This document shows, piece by piece, positions 1-7,850 of a stretch of 20,722 bases of DNA. The DNA lies in the NCBI GenBank assembly GCA_019119745.1, contig DWWI01000127.1:1-20722 (forward strand), read 5' to 3'. This stretch comes from Candidatus Mediterraneibacter gallistercoris (GTDB lineage: Bacteria; Bacillota_A; Clostridia; Lachnospirales; Lachnospiraceae). Under the pieces are notes generated by a model, which ran no database searches, had not been told where the DNA came from, and saw nothing but the letters and a program-made list of their open reading frames with translations. Every line of letters starts with the position of its first letter. Positions within the stretch are counted from its first letter, which is position 1. The position numbers and the translations under genes are program-made.

Positions 1-2
1 AG

Positions 3-59
3 GCGCAGGAATACTTAAAAAGAGATGATCGGTATGTGAAGAAGGCGACTTCGGAATAA
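3..59 (+). CDS. C-terminal end of an unidentified protein (partial)
   Basis: An open frame enters from the left edge and ends at a TAA at 57-59. It encodes 18 residues, AQEYLKRDDRYVKKATSE, with the charged, Lys/Glu-rich look of a real protein tail. A long hairpin with a T-rich stretch on its plus-strand side begins about 17 bases downstream, as expected for the end of a plus-strand gene. The fragment is too short to assign a family. Other frames are also open over this short stretch, so the call is tentative. Confidence 0.35.
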   Translation, partial: AQEYLKRDDRYVKKATSE

Positions 60-75
60 TCTGCTAGAAAAAGTT

Positions 76-182
76 AAGGGTCTGGAAGCTGATGTTAAGC
101 CGCAAAATGGATTGTTTGAGCCGAAGACGAGTTGTCCATTTTGCGGCTTTGTCTTTAATCAGATTTCAGACCCTTTAATTTT
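76..182 (+). terminator. Long two-part hairpin, probable bidirectional terminator
   Basis: Bases 76-87 pair with 164-175 (one G-T pair). After one mismatch, 89-93 pair with 158-162. An internal loop follows, then a perfect 15-bp stem pairs 97-111 with 135-149 around a 23-nt loop. The outer stem is followed on the plus strand by CTTTAATTTTTCTT and on the minus strand by CTTAACTTTTTC, so a T-tract is present on both sides. It lies between the plus-strand gene tail ending at 59 and the minus-strand icd gene ending at 305, where a shared terminator makes sense. Its roughly 100-nt size is well above that of an ordinary intrinsic terminator. Confidence 0.65.
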
Positions 183-304
183 TCTTAGATTATGGAGCGG
201 AGCCTGAAGCACATGCCGGTCATCTCGAAAAAGTATTTCCGCGTCTCATCTCCGTCCGTTTTCGAATCTTATATCATCGGCATTCAGTCCGACAAATACA
301 GAAT

Positions 305-1501
305 TTACAGGCGTTTTGCGATTGCTTTGATAAACTGTTCGCTGTTTAATACAGTCGGGTTTTCGATCGTTGTGATCAGTGCCAGGTCTTTTGTCATCTC
401 GCCGGCCTCAATCGTATCGATCGTAGCTTTCTCCAGACGGTCAGCGAACTCCATCAGCTCTTTGTTTCCGTCCAGCTCACCGCGTTTGCGGAGTGCGCCC
501 GTCCATGCGAAGATAGTTGCCACAGAGTTTGTGGATGTCTCTTCACCTTTCAGGTGCTTATAGTAATGACGCTGCACTGTACCGTGAGCCGCCTCATACT
601 CATAGTATCCTTCCGGAGATACAAGCACTGATGTCATCATGGCAAGTGAGCCGAATGCTGATGAGATCATATCACTCATCACATCACCGTCATAGTTCTT
701 GCATGCCCAGATATATCCGCCCTGGGATTTCATTACACGCGCCACTGCGTCGTCAATAAGAGTATAGAAATACTCGATTCCCGCCTCTTTGAACTTCTCA
801 TCGAATTCTGCGTCATAAATCTCCTGGAAGATATCCTTGAAAGTATGGTCATATTTTTTGGAGATCGTATCTTTTGTAGCGAACCACAGATCCTGTTTTG
901 TATCAAGCGCATAGGAGAAACAGCTTCTCGCAAAGCTCTCAATAGACTTGTTCAGATTGTGCATTCCCTGTACAATGCCCGCTCCGTCGAAATTATGTAC
1001 CAGTTCTTTTGTCTGGCTTCCGTCTTCAGCTGTATATACAAGCTCAACTTTTCCCGGTCCTGGTATCTTCATCTCAGATCCTTTATAAACATCACCGTAT
1101 GCATGTCTCGCAATAGTGATCGGTTTTTTCCAGTTTTTCACACACGGCTCGATACCTTTTACGACGATGGGCGCACGGAACACTGTTCCATCAAGAATCG
1201 CACGGATCGTTCCGTTCGGACTCTTCCACATCTCTTTTAAGTTGTATTCATCCATACGTGCGGCATTCGGTGTGATTGTCGCACATTTCACTGCTACTTT
1301 GTATTTCTTTGTCGCCATTGCGGAATCTACTGTAACCTGGTCGTTTGTCTCATTTCTGTGTTCAAGTCCCAGATCATAGTACTCTGTCTTGAGATCAATG
1401 TACGGGATAAGCAGCTCATCCTTGATCATCTTCCAGAGAATCCTTGTCATCTCGTCTCCGTCCATCTCTACAAGCGGTGTTGTCATTTTAATTTTCGCCA
1501 T
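305..1501 (-). CDS. icd: Isocitrate dehydrogenase, NADP-dependent (eukaryote-like type II)
   Basis: The 398-aa protein should oxidatively decarboxylate isocitrate to 2-oxoglutarate, forming NADPH in the cytoplasm. It has the [10 protein letters not shown] start (residues 11-20) typical of the homodimeric eukaryote-like IDH class, not the E. coli Icd class. It also has the substrate-binding SPNGTIR segment (94-100), the DGTVFR segment (104-109), [10 protein letters not shown] (131-140), and [12 protein letters not shown] in the C-terminal half. The length matches the family. The ATG at 1499-1501 is preceded by GGAGGAG. It is the last gene after the (Re)-citrate synthase and GntR genes, which places it in glutamate-directed citrate metabolism. 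No aconitase gene is present in the window. Identification is secure; the cofactor is inferred from the subfamily. Confidence 0.96.
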   Translation of the reverse strand: MAKIKMTTPLVEMDGDEMTRILWKMIKDELLIPYIDLKTEYYDLGLEHRNETNDQVTVDSAMATKKYKVAVKCATITPNAARMDEYNLKEMWKSPNGTIRAILDGTVFRAPIVVKGIEPCVKNWKKPITIARHAYGDVYKGSEMKIPGPGKVELVYTAEDGSQTKELVHNFDGAGIVQGMHNLNKSIESFARSCFSYALDTKQDLWFATKDTISKKYDHTFKDIFQEIYDAEFDEKFKEAGIEYFYTLIDDAVARVMKSQGGYIWACKNYDGDVMSDMISSAFGSLAMMTSVLVSPEGYYEYEAAHGTVQRHYYKHLKGEETSTNSVATIFAWTGALRKRGELDGNKELMEFADRLEKATIDTIEAGEMTKDLALITTIENPTVLNSEQFIKAIAKRL

Positions 1502-1566
1502 TGTCTGTCTCCTCCTGTTCTTTTAACTACAGCACAGCTGAACTGTTACATATTCGCGCCGCCGTG

Positions 1567-2232
1567 CTATTCCGCACGGTAGCCCTGTTTTTTCAGGTTC
1601 TGCATCACATGCAGGATATGTTCGTTTGCGAGCTGTTCCGCCATCTCCGCGTCGCGCTCTTTGATCGCCCGCAGGATCTGCCGGTGCTCCCGTATGGATT
1701 TTCTTGCCCTCTCTTCTGAAACGATAGATGACTTTCTTGCCATCTGCACATAATTATGAAAATCAGTCAGAACGTGGCATAAAATCCTGCTTCCCGAAGC
1801 CTCATAGAGAATCGCATGAAATCTGCTGTCAAGGCCAGCTACCTGCTGTACGCTGAATCCGCTTTCTTTGTTCATCTGAAATTCAGAGAGCATCAACGTT
1901 TCTTCCAGTTCATCAAGCTGTTTCTCCGTGATGTGCTCCGTGGCCCATCTGGCACACAATCCTTCCAGATGTGACCGCACCATGTATATATCCCAGATAT
2001 CTTTCTGGCTGATGCCTGTCACATAAGCCCCTCTGTTGGGTATGATCGTCACAAGGCCCTCCAGCTCCAGCTGACGAAGCGCCTCTCTGACGGGAGTACG
2101 GCTCACTCCCATTTCTCTGCCGATGGTATTCTCTCTGAGTTCATCATTCTCCTTGTATTTTCCGTTGAGAATATCCTCACGGATTTTCTGGAAAACACGT
2201 CCGCTCAGAGAGTGATCCTGGTATTCTTCCAT
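1567..2232 (-). CDS. GntR-family transcriptional regulator with FCD ligand domain
   Basis: The 221-aa protein has an N-terminal winged helix-turn-helix (about residues 10-72, containing GREMGVSRTPVREALRQLELEGL) and an all-helical FCD domain (about 78-215). Candidate FCD metal/ligand residues are D135, H139, H183 and H205, in the contexts LDSRFHA, REHRQI and NEHILH. FCD regulators usually bind small carboxylates. It lies between (Re)-citrate synthase (16-base gap) and icd (65-base gap), all on the minus strand, so it is probably co-transcribed and controls its own operon. A large palindrome of the form expected for this family overlaps the operon promoter. AGGAGG precedes the ATG. The ligand is unknown; a tricarboxylate or 2-oxoglutarate is only a guess. 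Confidence 0.93.
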   Translation of the reverse strand: MEEYQDHSLSGRVFQKIREDILNGKYKENDELRENTIGREMGVSRTPVREALRQLELEGLVTIIPNRGAYVTGISQKDIWDIYMVRSHLEGLCARWATEHITEKQLDELEETLMLSEFQMNKESGFSVQQVAGLDSRFHAILYEASGSRILCHVLTDFHNYVQMARKSSIVSEERARKSIREHRQILRAIKERDAEMAEQLANEHILHVMQNLKKQGYRAE

Positions 2233-2248
2233 TCTGAAGTCCTCCTGG

Positions 2249-3637
2249 TCACAATGTCATATGCAGCTCTTCGCACACACTGTTTATTTTGTCAATTAAT
2301 TCCTTATCTGTCAAGACCGTAACCCTGCCATCTTCGTATTCTTTATCCACGCTCGCCTTTACTCTCTGCACCAGTTCTGAATTTTTGTCTACTTCGCGCT
2401 CTCCGGAAAGTTTATAATATGTATTGATCCAGTATGCGATTCCTGCCGCCCCCGAAGTATTTGAAACAGATACAAGAGCCGGCCGGTTCAGGAATTTGTC
2501 CGTATCAAATATATTATAGATTTCTTCGTTCTTCAGCATTCCGTCCGCGTGGATACCCGCTCTTGTCACATTAAAATTCCTTCCTACAAAAGGTGTTCTC
2601 GAAGGAATATGATATCCTATCTCCTTCTCATAATATTCTGCAAGTTCCGTGATGACCGTCGTATCCATACCATCCAGTGTGCCTCTGAGCTGCGCATACT
2701 CAAATACCATTGCCTCCAAAGGCGTGTTGCCCGTCCGCTCTCCGATACCGAACAGAGAACAGTTGACACCGCTCGCACCGTAAAGCCAGGCTGTACTGGA
2801 ATTATTTACAGCTTTATAAAAATCATTGTGACCGTGAAATTCAATCAGCTCACTGGGCACTCCCGCATGAGTCATCAGTCCGTAAATAATACCCGGTATA
2901 GATCTCGGAATCACTGCTCCGGGGTAATTTACACCATACCCCATCGTATCGCAGACACGGATTTTCACCGGTATCTTATATTCTTCCATCAGTTTCATCA
3001 ATTCGACACAGAACGGTATCACGAATCCGTAGATATCTGATCTGGTGATGTCTTCCAGATGGCAGCGCGGTCTGACGCCTGTCTCCATACACTCGCGTAC
3101 CACAGAAAGATAATGCTCCATTGCCTGTTTTCTCGTCATCTTCAGTTTATAAAAAATATGATAATCCGAACAGCTCACCAGTATTCCTGTCTCTTTCAGG
3201 CCAATCTCCTTTACGAGCTCAAAGTCTTTTCTGCTGGCCCGGATCCAGCTTGTCACTTCCGGAAATTCATACCCTTTTTCCAGGCAGCGGTACACTGCGT
3301 CTCTGTCTTTTTTGCTGTAAAGGAAGAACTCACTCTGGCGGATCTTCCCTTTTGGACCTCCCAGGCGGTGCAGATAGTCATAGATCGTTACAATCTGTTC
3401 TGAGGTATATGGCGCTCTGGACTGTTGTCCGTCCCGGAAAGTCGTATCAGTGATCCATATCTCGTCCGGCATGTGGTGAGGCACGATCCTGTCGTTAAAC
3501 GCTATTTTCGGTATCTCATCGTAGCGGAACAGATTGCGGAACACATTCGGTGTATCCACGTCTACCAACGGGTACATGTGCTCCTCAAGTTCCAGGAGAT
3601 TTGTATGCTCATTTAAAAATACTTTTCTGTCTTCCAT
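2249..3637 (-). CDS. Citrate (Re)-synthase, homocitrate/isopropylmalate synthase-like
   Basis: This 462-aa protein of the DRE-TIM/HMGL-like superfamily most likely condenses acetyl-CoA and oxaloacetate into citrate with Re-face stereochemistry. Visible motifs are DTTFRDGQQ (64-72, general base and metal site), HGHND (268-272, metal ligands) and GIGERTGNTPLE (297-308). It lacks the C-terminal LeuA-type leucine regulatory domain expected in many 2-isopropylmalate synthases. Known (Re)-citrate synthases of Clostridium kluyveri and other anaerobes are members of this superfamily and are easily mislabelled as homocitrate or isopropylmalate synthase. The neighbouring icd supports the citrate role, because no classical Si-citrate synthase is seen. 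GGAGGAAG precedes the ATG. Homocitrate or citramalate synthase remain less likely alternatives. Confidence 0.82.
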   Translation of the reverse strand: MEDRKVFLNEHTNLLELEEHMYPLVDVDTPNVFRNLFRYDEIPKIAFNDRIVPHHMPDEIWITDTTFRDGQQSRAPYTSEQIVTIYDYLHRLGGPKGKIRQSEFFLYSKKDRDAVYRCLEKGYEFPEVTSWIRASRKDFELVKEIGLKETGILVSCSDYHIFYKLKMTRKQAMEHYLSVVRECMETGVRPRCHLEDITRSDIYGFVIPFCVELMKLMEEYKIPVKIRVCDTMGYGVNYPGAVIPRSIPGIIYGLMTHAGVPSELIEFHGHNDFYKAVNNSSTAWLYGASGVNCSLFGIGERTGNTPLEAMVFEYAQLRGTLDGMDTTVITELAEYYEKEIGYHIPSRTPFVGRNFNVTRAGIHADGMLKNEEIYNIFDTDKFLNRPALVSVSNTSGAAGIAYWINTYYKLSGEREVDKNSELVQRVKASVDKEYEDGRVTVLTDKELIDKINSVCEELHMTL

Positions 3638-3680
3638 TGCTCTCTTCCTCCGTCAATTTCGCAGTGTATTCTTGTATTCG

Positions 3681-3704
3681 TGCATAATTGTATACAATAA
3701 TGCA
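3681..3704. promoter_or_regulatory. Candidate GntR/FCD operator palindrome
   Basis: A 24-base inverted repeat is centred between 3692 and 3693. Eleven of the 12 symmetric base pairs match; only 3686/3699 (A/A) fails. The central 12 bases ATTGTATACAAT are a perfect palindrome containing TTGTATACAA, which fits the GT...AC core typical of FadR/FCD-type GntR operators. A direct repeat TGTATTC at 3665-3671 and 3673-3679 lies just downstream of the promoter and carries further TTGTAT half-site similarity. Regulation by the GntR protein at 1567-2232 is an inference from location and motif. Confidence 0.72.
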
Positions 3705-3715
3705 ATTCTTGTCAA
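3687..3715 (-). promoter_or_regulatory. Sigma-A promoter of the citrate synthase-GntR-icd operon
   Basis: On the minus strand TTGACA (3710-3715) is separated by exactly 17 bases from TACAAT (3687-3692). This is a near-consensus vegetative promoter. The predicted start lies around 3680, giving a leader of roughly 40 bases before the ATG at 3637. The palindromic operator candidate covers the -10 box and most of the spacer, so a bound regulator would block polymerase. Confidence 0.8.
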
Positions 3716-3755
3716 TAAACAAATATCAATCTATTTGATTTAGGACAGACTTTCT

Positions 3756-3806
3756 TAAAAAATAAAAGAAGCCGGAAAGACACAGATTTCCTGTATCTCT
3801 TCCGAC
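3756..3806 (-). terminator. Intrinsic terminator of the leuB-serA operon
   Basis: On the minus strand 3806-3791 pairs with 3785-3771, an approximately 15-bp stem with one bulge and G-U pairs around the loop GAAAT. It is followed by TTCTTTTATTTTTT (3770-3757). It lies about 90 bases past the serA stop codon and upstream of the next promoter, as expected for a rho-independent terminator. Confidence 0.85.
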
Positions 3807-3895
3807 CTCTCTGTCGCTGTCAGCCGCTCAGGCCTGACGTTTATATTTCTCTTTCCGATCAGCTTTTCAGTTCTTTCGGATCGAACCTAGCCCCC

Positions 3896-5059
3896 TTACC
3901 GGATTACTCTGACTTTGAGCACTCCGCTTACAGATGCGATCTGCTCTTCCAGTTCTGATGATACTTCTGTATCAACATCGATCATAGTATATGCGTATTC
4001 TTTCCTGCTCTTATTTGTCATAAGGGCGATATTCATGCCTTTTTCTGCCAGCAGTGTGGTGAACTGTCCCAGCATGTTCGGAATATTCTTGTGCAGGATT
4101 GTAATCCTCTGTCCGGCTCCTTTGGGACCCATATTACAGTCAGGATAATTGACCGAATGGGTAATGTTGCCGTTTTCAAGAAAATCTCTCAATTCTTCCG
4201 CCGCCATCTTTGCGCAGTTATCTTCTGATTCCTCTGTAGACGCACCGAGATGCGGGATCACAATGGCATTTTTCACACCCACAATCTCCTTTGTCGGGAA
4301 GTCTGTCACATAGGAGCGTACTTTTCCGGAGACAAGCGCATCTACAATATCCTCCTGCTCAACCAGCACGTCGCGTGCAAGGTTCAGGATAACAACGCCA
4401 TCCTTCATCAGGCTGATCGCATTCTTGTCAATCATACCTTTTGTGTCCTCTGTTGCAGGTACATGGATTGTGATATAATCACACTCCTTGTACAGTTCAT
4501 CCACAGTTTTCGCATGATGAATGCTTCGGGAGAGCATCCACGCAGCGTCAACAGACACATAAGGATCATATCCGTAGACATCCATCCCGAGATGTACGGC
4601 CACATTTGCCACACGGACACCGATCGCTCCCAGTCCGATCACGCCAAGTTTCTTACCCTGCAGCTCGGTTCCTGCAAAGGCCTTTTTCTTCTTCTCTGTG
4701 ATCTTTGCGATATCTCCGTCCTCTTCATACTCCTGTACCCAGTTGATACCGCCAATGATATCACGGGCAGCCAGCAGCATTCCTGCGATCACAAGCTCTT
4801 TTACGCCGTTCGCGTTCGCACCCGGCGTATTGAATACAACAATTCCCTCATCTGCACAGCGGTCCAGCGGAATATTATTTACTCCTGCTCCGGCACGGGC
4901 AATCGCTTTTAAATTCTTACTGAACTCCATATCATGCATCTTGGCGCTTCGCACGAGAATGGCATCTGCCTCTTCAACATCTCCGGTAACAACATAGTTT
5001 TCATCCAGCTGTCCTAATCCCACTTCCGAGATCGGATTCAGGCAATGATATTTATACAT
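3896..5059 (-). CDS. serA: D-3-phosphoglycerate dehydrogenase
   Basis: This cytoplasmic enzyme oxidises 3-phosphoglycerate to 3-phosphohydroxypyruvate, the first step of serine synthesis. With the ATG at 5057-5059 it is 387 aa. It has a substrate-binding region, a Rossmann NAD motif GLGAIG (142-147), active-site R229 in NLARD, E258, H270 in IPHLGAST, and a C-terminal ACT domain (about 318-387) that normally gives serine feedback. It lacks the extra ASB domain of long SerA forms. The open frame extends upstream to a TTG at 5080, but that start lies inside serC and has no good ribosome binding site. The ATG follows AGAGGAG and begins one base after the serC stop, so translational coupling is likely. 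It is the last gene of the operon. Confidence 0.95.
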   Translation of the reverse strand: MYKYHCLNPISEVGLGQLDENYVVTGDVEEADAILVRSAKMHDMEFSKNLKAIARAGAGVNNIPLDRCADEGIVVFNTPGANANGVKELVIAGMLLAARDIIGGINWVQEYEEDGDIAKITEKKKKAFAGTELQGKKLGVIGLGAIGVRVANVAVHLGMDVYGYDPYVSVDAAWMLSRSIHHAKTVDELYKECDYITIHVPATEDTKGMIDKNAISLMKDGVVILNLARDVLVEQEDIVDALVSGKVRSYVTDFPTKEIVGVKNAIVIPHLGASTEESEDNCAKMAAEELRDFLENGNITHSVNYPDCNMGPKGAGQRITILHKNIPNMLGQFTTLLAEKGMNIALMTNKSRKEYAYTMIDVDTEVSSELEEQIASVSGVLKVRVIR

Positions 5060-5060
5060 C

Positions 5061-6143
5061 CTACAGATTCTCCTCTTCAAATTTCTTCATAAAGTCAACA
5101 AGTGCCACAACACCCTCATAAGGCATTGCATTGTAAATGCTTGCACGCATGCCGCCGACTGTCCTGTGTCCTTTCAGATTCTCGAGCCCTGCTTCTTTTG
5201 CTTCTTTTACAAACTTCGCATCCAGATCAGCATTTCCTGTCACAAACGGCACGTTCATAAGGGAACGGTCTTTAGGTACCACAGTCCCTTTAAAAAGTTT
5301 ACTCTGATCCAGGAAGTCATAGAGAACTTTTGCCTTCTTCTCATTTCTCTCTTTCATCGCCGCAAGTCCGCCCTGGGCTTTGATCCACTTAAACACCTTG
5401 CCGCAGATATAGATTCCATATGCCGGCGGTGTATTGTAGAGAGACTTTGCATCCGCATGTGTCTTGTATGTAAGCATCGTCGGAGTACCCGGAAGTACGT
5501 CTTCCGTGATCAGATCCTCGCGGATAATCACAATGACTACACCGGCAGGTCCGATATTCTTCTGAACACCGCCGTAGATCACACCGTATTTTGTCACGTC
5601 AACAGGTTCGGACAGGAAACAGGATGAAACATCTGCCACCAGTGTCTTGCCCTTTGTATTCGGCAGTTCTTTGAACTTAGTTCCATAAATCGTATTGTTC
5701 TCGCAGATATACACATAATCCGCATCCTCGGATACCGGAAGATCGGAGCAGTCCGGAATGTAAGAAAATGTTTTGTCCTCTGAAGAAGCGATCCGGTTGA
5801 CTTTCCCGTATTTCTCAGCCTCTTTTGCCGCTTTTTTCGCCCACTGTCCCGTGATGATGTAATCTGCCACACGGTTCTTCATCAGGTTCATCGGTATCAT
5901 AGCAAACTGCTGGGACGCACCGCCCTGCAGGAACAGCACTCTGTAGTTATCCGGAATTCCCATAAGATCTCTGATATCCTGCTCTGCTGTCGTGATGATC
6001 TCCTCAAACGCCTTAGAACGATGACTCATCTCCATCACCGACATACCGGTTCCGTTATAATCCAGCATCTCTGCTGCCGCCTCTTTAAGCACTTCCTCCG
6101 GAAGTACTGCCGGTCCCGCTGAAAAGTTATACACTCTGCTCAT
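5061..6143 (-). CDS. serC: Phosphoserine aminotransferase
   Basis: This 360-aa PLP enzyme transfers an amino group from glutamate to 3-phosphohydroxypyruvate, giving O-phosphoserine, the second step of serine synthesis. The N-terminal YNFSAGPAVLP and the substrate loop MSHRSKAF (39-46) are SerC hallmarks. K195 in GGVQKNIGPAG is the PLP-binding lysine. The length is normal. The start codon lies inside the 3' end of ilvB (17-base overlap), and its GAGGAGG ribosome binding site is part of ilvB codons. serA follows after one base. The phosphoserine phosphatase step (serB) is not in the window. Confidence 0.97.
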   Translation of the reverse strand: MSRVYNFSAGPAVLPEEVLKEAAAEMLDYNGTGMSVMEMSHRSKAFEEIITTAEQDIRDLMGIPDNYRVLFLQGGASQQFAMIPMNLMKNRVADYIITGQWAKKAAKEAEKYGKVNRIASSEDKTFSYIPDCSDLPVSEDADYVYICENNTIYGTKFKELPNTKGKTLVADVSSCFLSEPVDVTKYGVIYGGVQKNIGPAGVVIVIIREDLITEDVLPGTPTMLTYKTHADAKSLYNTPPAYGIYICGKVFKWIKAQGGLAAMKERNEKKAKVLYDFLDQSKLFKGTVVPKDRSLMNVPFVTGNADLDAKFVKEAKEAGLENLKGHRTVGGMRASIYNAMPYEGVVALVDFMKKFEEENL

Positions 6144-7815
6144 TTTTCATATCCTCCTCGTCAAATGCTTCTTTGATATCCGCTCCGGGCGCCACCATCG
6201 GCCATACCTTATCATCACTGCCGATCTGACAGTCGATCACAACCGGTCGGTTCAACGAAAGAGCTTTCTTAAACGCCTCTTTAAACTCATCCTGTGTCTC
6301 TACATGAATGCCGACCGCGCCCATCGCTTCCGCCACTTTCGCGAAATCAACCGAATCGCGCAGCACTGTGGCAGAGTAGCGCTCGTCATAAAAAAGATCC
6401 TGCCATTGACGCACCATACCGAGCACATGATTGTTGACCACAATCTCAATGATCGGTATATTGTGTCTGACTGCGGTGGCTATCTCATTCATATTCATAC
6501 GGAAACAGCCGTCGCCGGCAATATTTACCACTGTTTTATCCGGACAGCCGACTTTAGCTCCCATAGATGCCCCGAGTCCGTATCCCATGGTTCCCAGTCC
6601 GCCCGATGTAAGAAGTGTCCTCGGCTTCGTATATTTATAATACTGAGCCGCCCACATCTGATGCTGTCCTACTTCTGTAACAATCAACGCTTCACCTTTT
6701 GTCTGACGGTAGATTTCTTCCACTATAAACGGCCCTGTAAGCACATCCGGATGATATTTCAGCGGATATTTTCCCTTGTAGGCTTCAATCTTCTCAAGCC
6801 ACGGTCTGTGATCCTGCTGTTTGAGATTGCGGTTCAATATGCGCAGAACCTCTTTCACATCTCCGATCACTTCCTCTGAAACAAGGATGTTTTTGTTGAT
6901 CTCAGCCGCATCAATGTCGATCTGCAGTATTTTTGCATTTTTTGCAAATGTCTGTGTGTTTCCAGTAACACGGTCGCTGAACCTTGCTCCCAGCACAACC
7001 AGGAGATCACATTCACTCACACCGTAATTCGAAGTCTTGGTTCCGTGCATACCGAGCATCCCCGTATAACGCGGGTCCGTTCCCGGAAAAGCGCCTTTTC
7101 CCATAAGTGTATCGGCAACAGGCGCATCCATCTTATCCACAAATTCCATCAGCTCGTCGCTTGCTCCGGAAAGGACGGCTCCTCCGCCGACAAACACAAA
7201 CGGTTTTTCTGACTCTTCCAGCATAGAAAGTACTTTTTTGATCTTCTCTTCACTGATATCCGGATGCTCAGGGACATATTTCCCAAGCTCCTGACGCTCA
7301 TACTCCGTAACTGCAGCCGTCACATCTTTCGGAATATCAATCAGAACCGGTCCGGGTCTTCCGGACTTTGCAATCCGGAAAGCTTTGCGGATCGTATCGG
7401 CAAGTTTTGTCACATCTTTCACGATAAAACTGTATTTTGTGATCGGCATCGTGATACCGGTGATATCAATCTCCTGAAAACTGTCCTTTCCCAGCAGTGA
7501 TACGCCCACATTGCATGTGATCGCAACGATCGGAATAGAATCCATATATGCCGTGGCGATTCCGGTCACAAGGTTCGTCGCGCCCGGTCCGCTGGTAGCC
7601 AGACATACGCCGACTTTTCCCGTGGCACGTGCATAGCCGTCCGCAGCATGGGAGGCTCCCTGCTCGTGGGAAGTCAGGATATGACGTATCTCGTCCCGGT
7701 GTTTATACAGCTCATCGTAAACATTAAGGATGGCTCCGCCCGGGTACCCGAATACCGTATCTACCCCCTGCTCTTTCAGGCACTCTATTACTATCTCAGC
7801 TCCATTTAACTGCAT
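6127..7815 (-). CDS. ilvB: Acetolactate (acetohydroxyacid) synthase, large subunit
   Basis: This 562-aa ThDP enzyme condenses pyruvate with pyruvate or 2-oxobutyrate for valine/leucine and isoleucine synthesis. The catalytic Glu51 lies in SHEQGASHAADGYAR. The ThDP/Mg motif starts at GDG (434-436) and continues to NN (461-462). MVRQWQDLFY (467-476) is the signature of anabolic AHAS, not the catabolic AlsS. KDSFQE (110-115) is also typical. No regulatory small subunit gene (ilvN/ilvH) or ilvC is present in the window, so those must be elsewhere. AAAGGAG lies about 14 bases from the ATG, a somewhat long spacing. It is downstream of ilvD by 35 bases and overlaps serC. Confidence 0.95.
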   Translation of the reverse strand: MQLNGAEIVIECLKEQGVDTVFGYPGGAILNVYDELYKHRDEIRHILTSHEQGASHAADGYARATGKVGVCLATSGPGATNLVTGIATAYMDSIPIVAITCNVGVSLLGKDSFQEIDITGITMPITKYSFIVKDVTKLADTIRKAFRIAKSGRPGPVLIDIPKDVTAAVTEYERQELGKYVPEHPDISEEKIKKVLSMLEESEKPFVFVGGGAVLSGASDELMEFVDKMDAPVADTLMGKGAFPGTDPRYTGMLGMHGTKTSNYGVSECDLLVVLGARFSDRVTGNTQTFAKNAKILQIDIDAAEINKNILVSEEVIGDVKEVLRILNRNLKQQDHRPWLEKIEAYKGKYPLKYHPDVLTGPFIVEEIYRQTKGEALIVTEVGQHQMWAAQYYKYTKPRTLLTSGGLGTMGYGLGASMGAKVGCPDKTVVNIAGDGCFRMNMNEIATAVRHNIPIIEIVVNNHVLGMVRQWQDLFYDERYSATVLRDSVDFAKVAEAMGAVGIHVETQDEFKEAFKKALSLNRPVVIDCQIGSDDKVWPMVAPGADIKEAFDEEDMKNEQSV

Positions 7816-7850
7816 GCTTTTTTCTTACGCTCCTTTCAACTCAGACTCAC

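Noticed and set aside
183..276. Minus-strand open stretch after icd that could be a gene remnant (ends MTGMCFRLRSII)
   Set aside because: Only about 27 codons after a stop, no start with a ribosome binding site, no family recognised; likely 3' untranslated region.
192..563. Plus-strand open frame of 123 codons
   Set aside because: Mostly antisense to icd, no ribosome binding site, no recognisable domain.
1502..1566. CAGTTCAGC near icd resembling the end of the rpoD-trmK element
   Set aside because: A nine-base match without the rest of the element or its stems; expected by chance.
4250..4912. Plus-strand open frame of 220 codons inside serA
   Set aside because: Antisense to serA, His/Cys/Ile-rich shadow translation, no start signals.
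5060..5080. Upstream TTG start for serA
   Set aside because: Lies in serC, no suitable Shine-Dalgarno, while the ATG at 5059 has AGAGGAG and starts with the conserved SerA N-terminus.
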